Shown in pieces: positions 1-7,965 of a stretch of DNA of 56,690 nt. The stretch is from an uncultured Porphyromonas sp. (lineage in GTDB: Bacteria > Bacteroidota > Bacteroidia > Bacteroidales > Porphyromonadaceae). The notes under the pieces are model-generated. The model was not told the DNA's origin, searched no databases, and worked only from the letters and a program-made list of their open reading frames with translations. Within the stretch, counting starts at the first letter, position 1. Each line of letters opens with the position of its first letter. The DNA is taken from NCBI GenBank assembly GCA_900539765.1, contig UQDF01000004.1, positions 1-56,690 on the forward strand, given 5' to 3'. A program made the position numbers and the translations under genes.

Positions 1-2
1 TT

Positions 3-1136
3 TCTGCCGCAAAAGAAGATGTACACAAGGCTATTGCTCACATAGACAAGGGACTATACCCGAAAGCCTTTTGCAAGATACTACCTGACATACTGGGCGG
101 GGATCCAGACTATTGCAATATCATGCATGCCGATGGGGCGGGCACGAAGTCTTCGCTAGCTTATATCTACTGGCGAGAGACCGGCGACCTCTCGGTGTGG
201 CGAGGCATAGCTCAGGATGCGATCGTGATGAACCTCGACGACCTCCTCTGCGTGGGAGCCACCTCAGGAATGCTCCTCTCCTCGACCATAGGACGCAACA
301 AGCAGCTCATCCCTGGCGAAGTGATCGGAGCGGTCATCAACGGGACCGAAGAGATCTTAGCGCAGATGCGCGATCTCGGGGTGGAGATCTACCTTACTGG
401 TGGCGAGACCGCAGACGTGGGCGACCTGGTTCGCACGATCATCGTAGACAGCACCGTGACCTGCCGTATGCATCGGAGCGACATCATTGACAATGCGCAC
501 ATCGCTGACGGAGATGTGATCGTAGGCTTCGCCTCCTATGGACAGGCTACCTACGAGGAGCGTTACAATGGCGGTATGGGGAGTAACGGGCTTACCTCTG
601 CACGACACGACATACTCTATCACGCACTCGCTGAGAAGTATCCCGAGAGCTACGACCCCGCTGTGCCTGATGAGCTGGTTTATAGCGGTAGCCGTGAGCT
701 ACTTGCGGAGGTATCAGGGACGGGACTGACGGTCGGCGAACTGATCCTCTCCCCCACACGTACCTACGCTCCGCTTGTAGCGAAGTTGCTCAAAGAGATG
801 CGCCCCGCCATACATGGACTAATCCACTGTACAGGGGGCGCACAGACCAAGGTGATGAACTTCGTCACCAACAAACATATTATCAAGGACCATCTGCTCC
901 CAGTCCCTCCGCTCTTCCAGATGATTGCCGAGGAGAGTGGTGCCGACGCTGCGGAGCTATACCAAGTCTTCAACATGGGACACCGCCTAGAGGCTTACCT
1001 GCCCGCAGAGCTGGCGGAAGAGGCTATCGCAGTGGCACGACACTTTAACATCGATGCGCAGATCATCGGCCGTGTCGAGGCTTCCAAAGAGAACCGCTTG
1101 ACACTCGTTACCCCCTTTGGCACGGTGGAGCGATAG
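3..1136 (+). CDS. purM: Phosphoribosylformylglycinamidine cyclo-ligase (AIR synthetase), 5' end outside window
   Basis: PurM makes aminoimidazole ribotide from FGAM with ATP, the fifth step of purine synthesis, in the cytoplasm. The reading frame is open from base 3, so the true start lies left of the window; the first methionine in view (base 123) sits inside the conserved HADGAGTKSSLAY nucleotide/substrate loop and is not the start. Further family signatures are GGETADVGD and the late HCTGGAQTK motif. The length and layout match the slightly divergent Bacteroidota PurM type. prfA follows 32 nt downstream on the same strand, so the two are probably co-transcribed. Identification is by motif and order of conserved blocks. 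Confidence 0.93.
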   Translation, partial: SAAKEDVHKAIAHIDKGLYPKAFCKILPDILGGDPDYCNIMHADGAGTKSSLAYIYWRETGDLSVWRGIAQDAIVMNLDDLLCVGATSGMLLSSTIGRNKQLIPGEVIGAVINGTEEILAQMRDLGVEIYLTGGETADVGDLVRTIIVDSTVTCRMHRSDIIDNAHIADGDVIVGFASYGQATYEERYNGGMGSNGLTSARHDILYHALAEKYPESYDPAVPDELVYSGSRELLAEVSGTGLTVGELILSPTRTYAPLVAKLLKEMRPAIHGLIHCTGGAQTKVMNFVTNKHIIKDHLLPVPPLFQMIAEESGADAAELYQVFNMGHRLEAYLPAELAEEAIAVARHFNIDAQIIGRVEASKENRLTLVTPFGTVER

Positions 1137-1168
1137 CCTTGGCCCCTTACATCACTTAGCAGATCTAT

Positions 1169-2275
1169 ATGAACAATCTACTCAACCGCATAGAGGCTCT
1201 GGTGGCGCGCCACGAGGAGCTAGAGACTTTGATCACAGACCCTAATGTCATCGCTGACGGCAGACGCTTTGCCACCCTGAGCAAGGAGTACACCCACCTG
1301 GGGGAGATCCTCAAGGCTGGCGAACAGTACAAGCAACTCCTGACACAGCAGGAGGAGGCTGAGATGACGCTCCAAGACAACGACAGCGATGAGGAGCTAA
1401 AAGCGATGGCGCGCGAACTGCTCGCTGAGGCTAAGGAGGAAATCCCCCAGATGGAGGAGGAGATCAAGCTGCTCCTCCTACCGAACGATCCAGAGGATGA
1501 CAAGAACGCTATCGTCGAGCTACGCGCTGGCACGGGCGGTGACGAGGCTGCACTCTTTGCGGGTGACCTCTTCCGTATGTACTCGCGCTACTGCGAGACG
1601 AAGGGGTGGAGTGTCTCCGTCAGTAGCTACACGGAGGGCGGTACGGGGGGCTACAAGGAGATCGTCCTCAATGTCTCTGGTACAGGCGTCTACGGCACGC
1701 TCAAGTATGAGAGTGGCGTGCATCGTGTACAACGTGTCCCGCAGACGGAGACGCAGGGACGTATACACACCTCAGCAGCGACCGTCGCGGTACTGCCTGA
1801 GGCGGACAAGTTTGAGGTAAACATCAACGAGGGGGAGATCAAGTGGGACACCTTCCGCTCTAGTGGTGCTGGTGGTCAGAATGTCAACAAGGTGGAGTCG
1901 GGCGTACGACTGCACTACCCGTGGCGCAACCCCAATACGGGTGTCGTGGAGGATATAACGATCGAGTGTACCGAGACGCGTGACCAGCCAAAGAACAAGG
2001 AGCGTGCGTTGTCACGACTTCGCACTTTCATCTACGATAAGGAGCATCAGAAGTATGTCGACGAGATAGCTTCACGTCGTAAGACGATGGTCTCGACGGG
2101 CGACCGCTCAGCTAAGATCCGCACCTACAACTTCCCGCAGGGTCGTGTCACCGATCACCGCATCGGTCTGACAGTGCACAACCTGCCTGGCGTGCTCGGC
2201 GGTGACCTGCAGCCGATCATCGATGCGCTTATCGTCGCTGAGAATACGGAGCGTCTCAAGGAGGCTGCCCTCTAA
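1169..2275 (+). CDS. prfA: Peptide chain release factor 1
   Basis: RF1 recognises UAA and UAG stop codons and triggers release of the nascent peptide at the ribosome. The 368-residue length is normal. The catalytic GGQ lies in SSGAGGQNVNKVESGVRLH. The codon-reading tripeptide region reads RVPQTETQGRIHTSAA, giving the PxT form typical of RF1, not the SPF of RF2. The C-terminal NFPQGRVTDHRI block is also RF1-like. An N-terminal acidic coiled coil (about residues 10-105) matches domain 1. It lies 32 nt after purM. In many Bacteroidota pyrF follows prfA, but here a convergent nth gene follows instead. Confidence 0.95.
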   Translation: MNNLLNRIEALVARHEELETLITDPNVIADGRRFATLSKEYTHLGEILKAGEQYKQLLTQQEEAEMTLQDNDSDEELKAMARELLAEAKEEIPQMEEEIKLLLLPNDPEDDKNAIVELRAGTGGDEAALFAGDLFRMYSRYCETKGWSVSVSSYTEGGTGGYKEIVLNVSGTGVYGTLKYESGVHRVQRVPQTETQGRIHTSAATVAVLPEADKFEVNINEGEIKWDTFRSSGAGGQNVNKVESGVRLHYPWRNPNTGVVEDITIECTETRDQPKNKERALSRLRTFIYDKEHQKYVDEIASRRKTMVSTGDRSAKIRTYNFPQGRVTDHRIGLTVHNLPGVLGGDLQPIIDALIVAENTERLKEAAL

Positions 2276-2283
2276 ACAGACAA

Positions 2284-2323
2284 ACAGCCAGCAACACACA
2301 CCTGTGTGTGTGCTACTGGCTGT
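2284..2323 (+). terminator. Hairpin after prfA
   Basis: An inverted repeat starts 9 nt after the prfA stop: outer arms ACAGCCAG / CTGGCTGT, with a further ACACAC / GTGTGT stem inside. There is no strong T run after it, so it may be a weak or factor-assisted terminator. It lies in the convergent gap between prfA and nth. Confidence 0.5.
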
Positions 2324-2438
2324 ACAGAGGGATCTATCGAGGGAAACAGAAAAAAGAAGTCTAGACTTGGTTAGGTCTAGACTAGATGGGCTTTGGACTC
2401 AGTCAAGTTAGCAAGCTAACCCGTTAGACGGTCTAGAT

Positions 2439-3098
2439 TTAGTCAGCCGATGCTTTTTTGGCAGCTGTGGCGTAGTGGCGACAGCAGTCGTGGAGCGTAC
2501 ACTCTGCGCAGAGTGGCTTGCGCGCTTTGCAGATATATCGCCCTAGCAAGATGAGCTGATGATGCGCACGTATGAGCTGCGCCTGTGGGATACGCTTGAC
2601 GAGCGCTTGCTCGACCGCCAGAGGTGTGGTGGCGCGTGAAGAGGCAAGACCAATGCGCTTAGCTACACGATAAACATGTGTGTCGACAGGCATCGCTGGT
2701 GTCTCAAAGCAGACGGCTAGCATGACGCTGGCACTCTTGCGTCCTACGCCTGGGAGCACCTCTAGCTCTTCGCGAGTCGAGGGGACGATGCCGTGATGCT
2801 CCTGAGCGATCCGCTCGGAGAGTCCGAGGAGGTGCTTCGCCTTATTGTTTGGATAGCTGACGCTCCCCATAAGGGCTAGCAGATCATCCACCGAGGCACG
2901 CGCCATCGCTTCGGGTGTCGGGTAGTGCGCCATAAGTTGTGGCGTCACCATATTGACCCGCTTATCGGTGCACTGTGCCGAGAGGACGACCGCCACAAGT
3001 AGACTGAAGGGGTCGTGGTAGATAAGCTCCGTATCGGCATCAGGATAGAGCTGTGCAAGCCCTTCCAGCGCCAGGCGATAGCGTTCGTCGAGCGTCAT
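2439..3098 (-). CDS. nth: Endonuclease III
   Basis: DNA glycosylase/AP lyase that removes oxidised pyrimidines in base excision repair. The 219-residue protein shows the helix-hairpin-helix LPGVGRKSA with catalytic Lys at about residue 121, the PVDTHVYRV segment with catalytic Asp at about 139, and a C-terminal [4Fe-4S] ligand set C190-X6-C197-X2-C200-X5-C206. All expected catalytic and cluster residues are present. It starts 15 nt after the pheS stop, so it is probably the second gene of a pheS-nth transcript. The C-terminal tail (AAKKASAD) is short and basic and typical of the family. Confidence 0.95.
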   Translation of the reverse strand: MTLDERYRLALEGLAQLYPDADTELIYHDPFSLLVAVVLSAQCTDKRVNMVTPQLMAHYPTPEAMARASVDDLLALMGSVSYPNNKAKHLLGLSERIAQEHHGIVPSTREELEVLPGVGRKSASVMLAVCFETPAMPVDTHVYRVAKRIGLASSRATTPLAVEQALVKRIPQAQLIRAHHQLILLGRYICKARKPLCAECTLHDCCRHYATAAKKASAD

Positions 3099-3113
3099 TT
3101 TGCAGAGAAGCCT

Positions 3114-4139
3114 TTAGAGTGGTGTGGTGTGTGCGGTAAACTGCGAGAGGAAGTCTAGGTTGTTTTCCGAGAAGTAGCGCAGATCCTTGACATTGTACTT
3201 GAGGTTGGCAATGCGCTCTACGCCTAGTCCGAAAGCGTAGCCACTATAGACGGAGCTATCGATGCCACAGTTGTCCAAAACGTTGGGATCGACCATACCG
3301 CAACCAAGGATCTCGACCCATCCAGTATGCTTGCAGAAGCCACACCCCTCGCCATGGCACAGTCCGCACGAGATATCCATCTCAGCACTCGGCTCGGTAA
3401 AGGGGAAGTAGGAGGGTCTCAACCGTATTTGCGTATCGGCTCCAAAGAGCGACTGAGCGAAGAAGAGCAATGCCTCTCTTAGGTCGGCATAGCTCACGTT
3501 GCGGTCGATGTATAGTCCCTCGATCTGGTGAAAGAAGCAGTGTGCACGAGCAGATATAGCCTCATTGCGATAGACGCGCCCAGGGCAAAGGACTCGTATG
3601 GGTGGCTCTTGGCTCTTCATAACTCGCGTCTGCACCGAGGAGGTGTGGGTGCGGAGGAGTATATTGCTCTTGTGATCCACAAAGAAGGTGTCCTGCATAT
3701 CTCGTGCGGGATGGTCTGGCGGGAAGTTGAGCGCCTCAAAGACGTGCCAGTCATCCTCCACCTCAGGTCCCTCAGCTATGCTAAAGCCCATCCGCTCGAA
3801 GATGCTACAGATCTCCTCCTGTATGAGCGTGAGCGGATGACGCGAGCCTTGTGGGTAAGGTACGGCGGGACGGGTCAGATCGATCGTCTGCTGCACAGAC
3901 TGCGTAGCCACAGAGGCTAGGATCTCCTTGATGCGTGTAGTAGCTTCTTGCTTGAGATCATTGAGTGCTGCTCCTAGCTGTCGCTTCTCCTCGGGGGGGA
4001 GCTGACGAAATGACTCAAAGAGCTGGGTGATGCGTCCTTTTTTACCTAGATAAGCTATGCGTAGTTGCTCGGCCTCTTCGGGTGTAGAGGCTGCGAGGTC
4101 GGAGAGTGTCGATTGAAGTTGCTGGATTTGATCAAGCAT
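3114..4139 (-). CDS. pheS: Phenylalanyl-tRNA synthetase alpha subunit
   Basis: Alpha chain of the alpha2beta2 class II PheRS, which charges tRNA-Phe. At 341 residues it has the usual N-terminal coiled-coil tRNA-binding arm (about 1-90), class II motif 1 region around the HPLTLIQEEI segment, motif 2 around RTHTSSVQTRVM and RNEAISARAHCFFHQIEG, and motif 3 in the glycine-rich GLGVERIANLKY segment. A Cys-rich loop (CGLCHGEGCGFCKHTGW) with a CxxC-x4-CxxC pattern could bind zinc. The start at 4139 gives the standard MLDQIQQLQ N-terminus. pheT is not nearby, so the two subunits are encoded apart. nth follows 15 nt downstream. Confidence 0.95.
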   Translation of the reverse strand: MLDQIQQLQSTLSDLAASTPEEAEQLRIAYLGKKGRITQLFESFRQLPPEEKRQLGAALNDLKQEATTRIKEILASVATQSVQQTIDLTRPAVPYPQGSRHPLTLIQEEICSIFERMGFSIAEGPEVEDDWHVFEALNFPPDHPARDMQDTFFVDHKSNILLRTHTSSVQTRVMKSQEPPIRVLCPGRVYRNEAISARAHCFFHQIEGLYIDRNVSYADLREALLFFAQSLFGADTQIRLRPSYFPFTEPSAEMDISCGLCHGEGCGFCKHTGWVEILGCGMVDPNVLDNCGIDSSVYSGYAFGLGVERIANLKYNVKDLRYFSENNLDFLSQFTAHTTPL

Positions 4140-4158
4140 AGGATAGGATATATTACAA

Positions 4159-4218
4159 GAGAGCTATCCTCCACGTGAGCCTGGCTAGCGATAGCACAGC
4201 ACGACGCGGATAGCTCTC
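4159..4218 (-). terminator. Long inverted repeat downstream of the small secreted-protein gene
   Basis: Perfect 11-bp arms GAGAGCTATCC (4159-4169) and GGATAGCTCTC (4208-4218) enclose a 38-nt loop. It lies between the stop of the small gene at 4255 and pheS, so it could end the upstream transcript. There is no clear T tract on the minus strand. Confidence 0.4.
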
Positions 4219-4254
4219 GACAAATGGGCTACATGAATAGCTGTAGTAGTAGGA

Positions 4255-4587
4255 TTAGCGTATGACCACTTTGAGTGTGTAGGTCTCTCCCTGCACGACA
4301 AGACGCACGAGGTAGATGCCTGACGGCAAATGCTCGTTGCGTACCTCCTGTCCCATAACGTTAAAGACCTGCATCTGCTCGTACTCGCAGAGCGGTATGA
4401 TCGATCCGTCACGCACCTCTACCTTTGGCGCAGACTGCTCTATGCTGAAGGCTTGCGCTGCTACCATGGTGAGAGATTGGTCAGATAGCTGCTCGGCAGC
4501 TGCGCACTGATCACTGGCGAATGCCCCGCAAGGCAGTAGTAGAGCGCAGACGACGAGAATATATATAGTATGTAGTAGTTGCTTCAT
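4255..4587 (-). CDS. Small secreted protein made mostly of a T9SS-type C-terminal sorting domain
   Basis: A 110-residue protein. I chose the start at 4587 because it begins a clean signal peptide (MKQLLHTIYILVVCALLL then PCGAFA) and a promoter box at 4614-4621 lies between it and the alternative upstream ATG at 4647. The mature part is only about 85 residues. Its second half (QMQVFNVMGQEVRNEHLPSG followed by a GIYLVRLVV-type strand and TLKVVIR) has the layout of type A C-terminal sorting domains of type IX secretion cargo. The remainder has no recognisable catalytic motif. Two cysteines in the mature part (about residues 28 and 67) could form a disulfide. Function unknown; it might be a minimal cargo, a remnant of a larger cargo gene, or a cell-surface peptide. 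Confidence 0.7.
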   Translation of the reverse strand: MKQLLHTIYILVVCALLLPCGAFASDQCAAAEQLSDQSLTMVAAQAFSIEQSAPKVEVRDGSIIPLCEYEQMQVFNVMGQEVRNEHLPSGIYLVRLVVQGETYTLKVVIR

Positions 4588-4613
4588 AAGCGTATAGTCA
4601 CTAGTAGTAGTGG

Positions 4614-4621
4614 CAAATATA
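4614..4621 (-). promoter_or_regulatory. -7 box for the small secreted-protein gene
   Basis: Minus-strand TATATTTG matches the Bacteroidota TAnnTTTG consensus. It lies 26 nt upstream of the ATG at 4587. A TTTG about 23 nt further upstream could be the -33 element. Confidence 0.55.
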
Positions 4622-4719
4622 CAAACAACTTTTGAGATAACGGTCAAAACGAAGCCTTAATCTACGAAGAGAGAGCCGTTGGCAACGGACTTCCTCGAGG
4701 CTGTATGAGCTAAATGTGA

Positions 4720-4755
4720 AGAGAGGTGACGACCCCTAGGGGACGTCACCTCTCT
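4720..4755 (-). terminator. Terminator after rpsA
   Basis: Perfect 12-bp stem AGAGAGGTGACG / CGTCACCTCTCT with a GC-rich 12-nt loop, about 70 nt past the rpsA stop on the minus strand. It is a strong symmetric hairpin with no other gene nearby to use it. Confidence 0.7.
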
Positions 4756-4826
4756 GATTATCTACTGTCGATCAGTCACAGTGGGCTTTGCGGCCTCACC
4801 GAGCGATCGCACAACTTTTACACGGA

Positions 4827-6623
4827 TTACTCCTCGCTCTGTAGGCGCTCCTTGAGAGCAGCTAGCTCGTCGAGGTCTCCTAGGGTAGCACGCTCTACGC
4901 TCTGCTGTGTAGCAGCAACAGCGGCAGCGTCACGTACCTGCTGGTTGCGATCCTCGGTAGCAGCCTGACGACGCTCGGCACGCTCAGCATCCTCGTGGAT
5001 ACGGCTGTGAGAGACGATGATGCGCTGCATATCGGGGTTGAAGTCGAGGATCTTGAAGGGAAGCTTCTCATCTACAGAGACGCTTGAACCGTCCTCCTTG
5101 ACTAGATGCTTGGGAGTAGCAAAAGCCTCGACACCGTAAGGTAGTGCGATCGTGGCACCCTTCTCGTTCATACGAACGACTGTACCCTCATGGATAGAGC
5201 CGATGGTGAACTCCTTAGCGAACTCGTCCCAAGGATTCTCCGTAACCTGCTTGTGACCCAGGCTGAGACGACGATTCTCCTTATCGATCTCTAGTACCTG
5301 TACCTCGATCATCTGACCGACCTTGACAAACTCATTGGGGTGCTTGACCTTGCGTGTCCAAGAGAGGTCGCTGATGTGGATCAGGCCGTCGATACCCTCG
5401 TCGAGCTCAACGAAGACACCGTAGTTGGTGAAGTTGCGTACGCGAGCCTCGTGGTTGGACCCTACGGGGAAGCGCTGCTCGATGGTCTCCCATGGATCGG
5501 GCTTGAGCTGCTTGAGACCGAGGCTCATCTTGCGATCCTCGCGGTCGAGCATCAAGACGACAGCGTCTACCTCCTGACCTACGGTGAGGAACTCCTGAGC
5601 GCTGCGTAGGTGCTGTGTCCAGGACATCTCGCTGACGTGAATCAGACCCTCGACACCAGGGATCACCTCTACGAATGCGCCGTAGTCAGTGATGACGACG
5701 ACACGACCATGGATGATGTCACCCTCCTTGAGGTTAGGATCGAGGGCATCCCATGGGTGTGGCATAAGCTGCTTGAGACCGAGAGCGATACGTGTCTTCT
5801 CCTCATCAAAGTCAAGGATGACCACGTTGATCTTCTCATCGAGAGAAACCACCTCAGAAGGATCTCCGATACGACCCCAAGAGAGGTCGGTAATATGGAT
5901 CAGACCGTCTACGCCACCGAGATCGACGAAGGCACCATAGGAGGTGATACCCTTGACGACACCCTCGAGGACCTGACCCTTCTCGAGCTTGGAGATGATC
6001 TCCTTCTTTTGCTGCTCGAGCTCTGCCTCGATGAGGACCTTGTGTGATACGACTACGTTGCGATACTCGGGATTAACCTTGACGATCTTGAACTCCATCG
6101 TCTTATCGACAAAAGCATCGTAGTCCTTGATAGGACGTACGTCGATCTGCGATCCTGGCAGGAATGCCTCGATGCCAAAGATGTCGACGATCATACCGCC
6201 GTTGACGCGATTCTTGATGTAGCCTAGGATGACCTCGTCATTCTCCTGAGCGGCTGCGATCTTCTCCCAAGCACGAGCTGCACGAGCCTTGCGGTGAGAA
6301 AGTTGTAGCTGACCGAAGCGGTCCTCCTTGCTCTCGACAAGTACCTCGACCTCGTCTCCGACTTTGAGATCCTTGTTGTAGTTAAACTCGTTGGCAGAGA
6401 TGATACCTGCACTCTTGTAGCCGATGTTGACTAGTACCTCGCGCTTGCTGATAGACATAACCTTACCCATGACGACCTCGTTCTCTTTGATCGTCGTTAG
6501 GGTCTTGTCATAAATCGCCTCGCGCTCTTTGCGCATCTCAGGAGAGATGTCAGTGTCCTGTGCGTAGCCAGACCAGTCGAAGTCTGCGAGTGGCTGGATA
6601 CGATCCGTTGGATTGTTACTCAT
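4827..6623 (-). CDS. rpsA: 30S ribosomal protein S1
   Basis: S1 binds mRNA at the ribosome and helps initiation, which matters in Bacteroidota because Shine-Dalgarno sequences are weak. The 598-residue protein contains six S1/OB repeats at roughly residues 48-112, 128-195, 214-285, 299-372, 386-459 and 473-540. Repeats 3-5 show the classic ITSYGAFVDL...GLIH.TDLSW pattern; repeats 1, 2 and 6 are more divergent, as usual for ribosome-binding and C-terminal domains. The Ala/Glu/Arg-rich tail (about 545-598) is probably flexible. It is monocistronic: its own promoter lies at 6685-6692 and a strong hairpin follows the stop. Confidence 0.96.
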   Translation of the reverse strand: MSNNPTDRIQPLADFDWSGYAQDTDISPEMRKEREAIYDKTLTTIKENEVVMGKVMSISKREVLVNIGYKSAGIISANEFNYNKDLKVGDEVEVLVESKEDRFGQLQLSHRKARAARAWEKIAAAQENDEVILGYIKNRVNGGMIVDIFGIEAFLPGSQIDVRPIKDYDAFVDKTMEFKIVKVNPEYRNVVVSHKVLIEAELEQQKKEIISKLEKGQVLEGVVKGITSYGAFVDLGGVDGLIHITDLSWGRIGDPSEVVSLDEKINVVILDFDEEKTRIALGLKQLMPHPWDALDPNLKEGDIIHGRVVVITDYGAFVEVIPGVEGLIHVSEMSWTQHLRSAQEFLTVGQEVDAVVLMLDREDRKMSLGLKQLKPDPWETIEQRFPVGSNHEARVRNFTNYGVFVELDEGIDGLIHISDLSWTRKVKHPNEFVKVGQMIEVQVLEIDKENRRLSLGHKQVTENPWDEFAKEFTIGSIHEGTVVRMNEKGATIALPYGVEAFATPKHLVKEDGSSVSVDEKLPFKILDFNPDMQRIIVSHSRIHEDAERAERRQAATEDRNQQVRDAAAVAATQQSVERATLGDLDELAALKERLQSEE

Positions 6624-6684
6624 TTAGTAAGTTGTGGTGATTTAATAGGTAAAACTGTATGTATAGTTACTCTGTACAATGGCG

Positions 6685-6692
6685 CAAAGGTA
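6685..6692 (-). promoter_or_regulatory. -7 box of rpsA
   Basis: Minus-strand TACCTTTG, a full match to TAnnTTTG, 62 nt upstream of the rpsA ATG. Confidence 0.65.
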
Positions 6693-6766
6693 CAAAAATC
6701 TTATCTAATAGCGTGTTGCGTGATCGAAGATCTGAAATTTCTAGCGTCTGATCGATAGAAAATTTG

Positions 6767-6774
6767 TACCTTTG
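6767..6774 (+). promoter_or_regulatory. -7 box of rplY
   Basis: Plus-strand TACCTTTG, 186 nt upstream of the rplY ATG. It implies a long untranslated leader, discussed under findings. Confidence 0.6.
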
Positions 6775-6960
6775 CGGACGGTTTTCCTATGAATCCAATT
6801 GTACACCCCTCTTGCGAGATGGGGATCTTTGGTCTCTAGCTGAGCTGGCGCAGCGTCTGATACGACTATCTGACTCCTGTCACAAAGGCTCTGGCAGTGC
6901 ACCACAGTGTAATGGGAGATTAGCGAGACTAATTTTGAGTAACACTAACTATTTGTACTT

Positions 6961-7596
6961 ATGAAGCATTTCAATCTCAGCGCCACCGTGCGCAAGGCCG
7001 ACCAGCTCGGCAAAAAAGCGACCAAGGGGCTCCGTCGTGAGGGGTTCGTACCTGTAGTCCTCTACGGAGGTAGCGAGACACAGCACCTCGTTGTCAAGGC
7101 TGACGACATCAACAAGCTGATCTACACGCCAGACATCTACCTCATCGAGCTAGACGTCGAGGGCAAGCAGATCAAGGCTGTACTCAAGGATGTACAGTTT
7201 CACCCAGTAAGCGACAAGACGCTCCATGCAGACCTCTACGAGGTGAGCGAGGACAAGCCTATCGTCATGAGCGTACCTGTCGTACTCGAAGGTCACGCTG
7301 CTGGTGTTAGAGCTGGTGGTAAGCTGGTTCGCGAGAAGCGCAATTTACGCGTACGTGCCGTCTATGACAAGATCCCTGAGAATCTAGTTATCGATGTGAC
7401 CAAACTCAAGCTTGGCAAGACGATTCAGATTCACGAGCTATCCTTCGAGGGTCTCGAGCTTGTGGATGCTCCACAAGCTGTCGTCTGCGCTGTCAAGCAG
7501 ACTCGTGCTGCTCGTGGCAAGGATGTTGCAGAGACCGAGTCTGAGGAGAGCGAGGAGGACAGCGAGCACTCCGAAGAGAGCAAGGACGCTGAGTAA
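6961..7596 (+). CDS. rplY: 50S ribosomal protein L25 / general stress protein Ctc
   Basis: Binds 5S rRNA in the large subunit. The 211-residue length is that of the two-domain Ctc type: an N-terminal L25 beta-barrel (about 1-95, with GLRREGFVPVVLYGG and the FHPVSDKTLHADLYEV segment) and a C-terminal TL5-like domain (about 96-180). A very acidic tail (about 185-211, ESEESEEDSEHSEESKD) follows; this is common in Bacteroidota L25 proteins. In many relatives pth and an S4-domain gene follow ctc, but here a terminator and sodB follow, so it is monocistronic. Confidence 0.94.
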   Translation: MKHFNLSATVRKADQLGKKATKGLRREGFVPVVLYGGSETQHLVVKADDINKLIYTPDIYLIELDVEGKQIKAVLKDVQFHPVSDKTLHADLYEVSEDKPIVMSVPVVLEGHAAGVRAGGKLVREKRNLRVRAVYDKIPENLVIDVTKLKLGKTIQIHELSFEGLELVDAPQAVVCAVKQTRAARGKDVAETESEESEEDSEHSEESKDAE

Positions 7597-7689
7597 CGTC
7601 TCAGTGCATCAGACCTCGTACCTAAGGAATCTCTAGCAGTACCCTATAGGCGAGGTCTAGTCGCATGTAGACACACGACCGTCTAGCAA

Positions 7690-7735
7690 AGAGAGCCTAC
7701 AGTCCCTAAGGGGTTGTAGGCTCTCTCTTATATTT
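7690..7735 (+). terminator. rplY terminator
   Basis: Perfect 12-bp stem AGAGAGCCTACA / TGTAGGCTCTCT followed by a T-rich tract (CTTATATTTTA). It lies about 95 nt past the rplY stop. Confidence 0.8.
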
Positions 7736-7774
7736 TATGTGGTGTGGCTAAGGCTTCGAAATGATTTTTGGTCA

Positions 7775-7795
7775 GAAAGATACTAGAGGTTAGAG
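7775..7795 (-). repeat. R3-type single unit beside a reversed promoter-like box
   Basis: On the minus strand, CTCTAACCTCTAG runs directly into TATCTTTC. This is the same arrangement as the longer R3 arrays at 27.9, 37.7 and 41.5 kb but with only about two units. No minus-strand gene follows it except antisense to rplY. Confidence 0.4.
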
Positions 7796-7871
7796 CCGTG
7801 GTTCCTACAGCAAGTTAGTCGTCAGATTTGCAGAATCTAGGAGAAGACTTGTAGTTGTAACTCTTTTTATA

Positions 7872-7879
7872 TACCTTTG
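7872..7879 (+). promoter_or_regulatory. -7 box of sodB
   Basis: Plus-strand TACCTTTG, 86 nt upstream of the sodB ATG. Confidence 0.65.
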
Positions 7880-7965
7880 TGATGCGGTCTAGGCTAGCAG
7901 CTAGAGTATGAGCTACGAGACTAGAGGCGCATTTGTAACACCTAAACATAAACAGATAAAGCAAC

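Larger units (their letters stand above)
6624..6960. other. Divergent control region between rpsA and rplY
   Basis: This 337-base gap has no credible gene. It holds two outward-facing TAnnTTTG boxes, at 6685-6692 for rpsA and 6767-6774 for rplY. The rplY side leaves a leader of roughly 180 nt, whose last part has a small ATTAG/CTAAT hairpin. Confidence 0.7.
7597..7965. other. Gap between rplY and sodB
   Basis: This 369-base gap holds the rplY terminator (7690-7735), one short R3-type unit next to a reversed TATCTTTC box (7775-7795), and the sodB promoter (7872-7879). I see no coding sequence with plausible composition. Confidence 0.6.

Noticed and set aside
5340..6047. Long frames antisense to rpsA
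   Set aside because: Explained as shadows of the repeated S1 domains, which share codon use.
6764..6964. 66-residue frame upstream of rplY
   Set aside because: It begins at or before the predicted transcription start and runs into the rplY start codon; no family resemblance.
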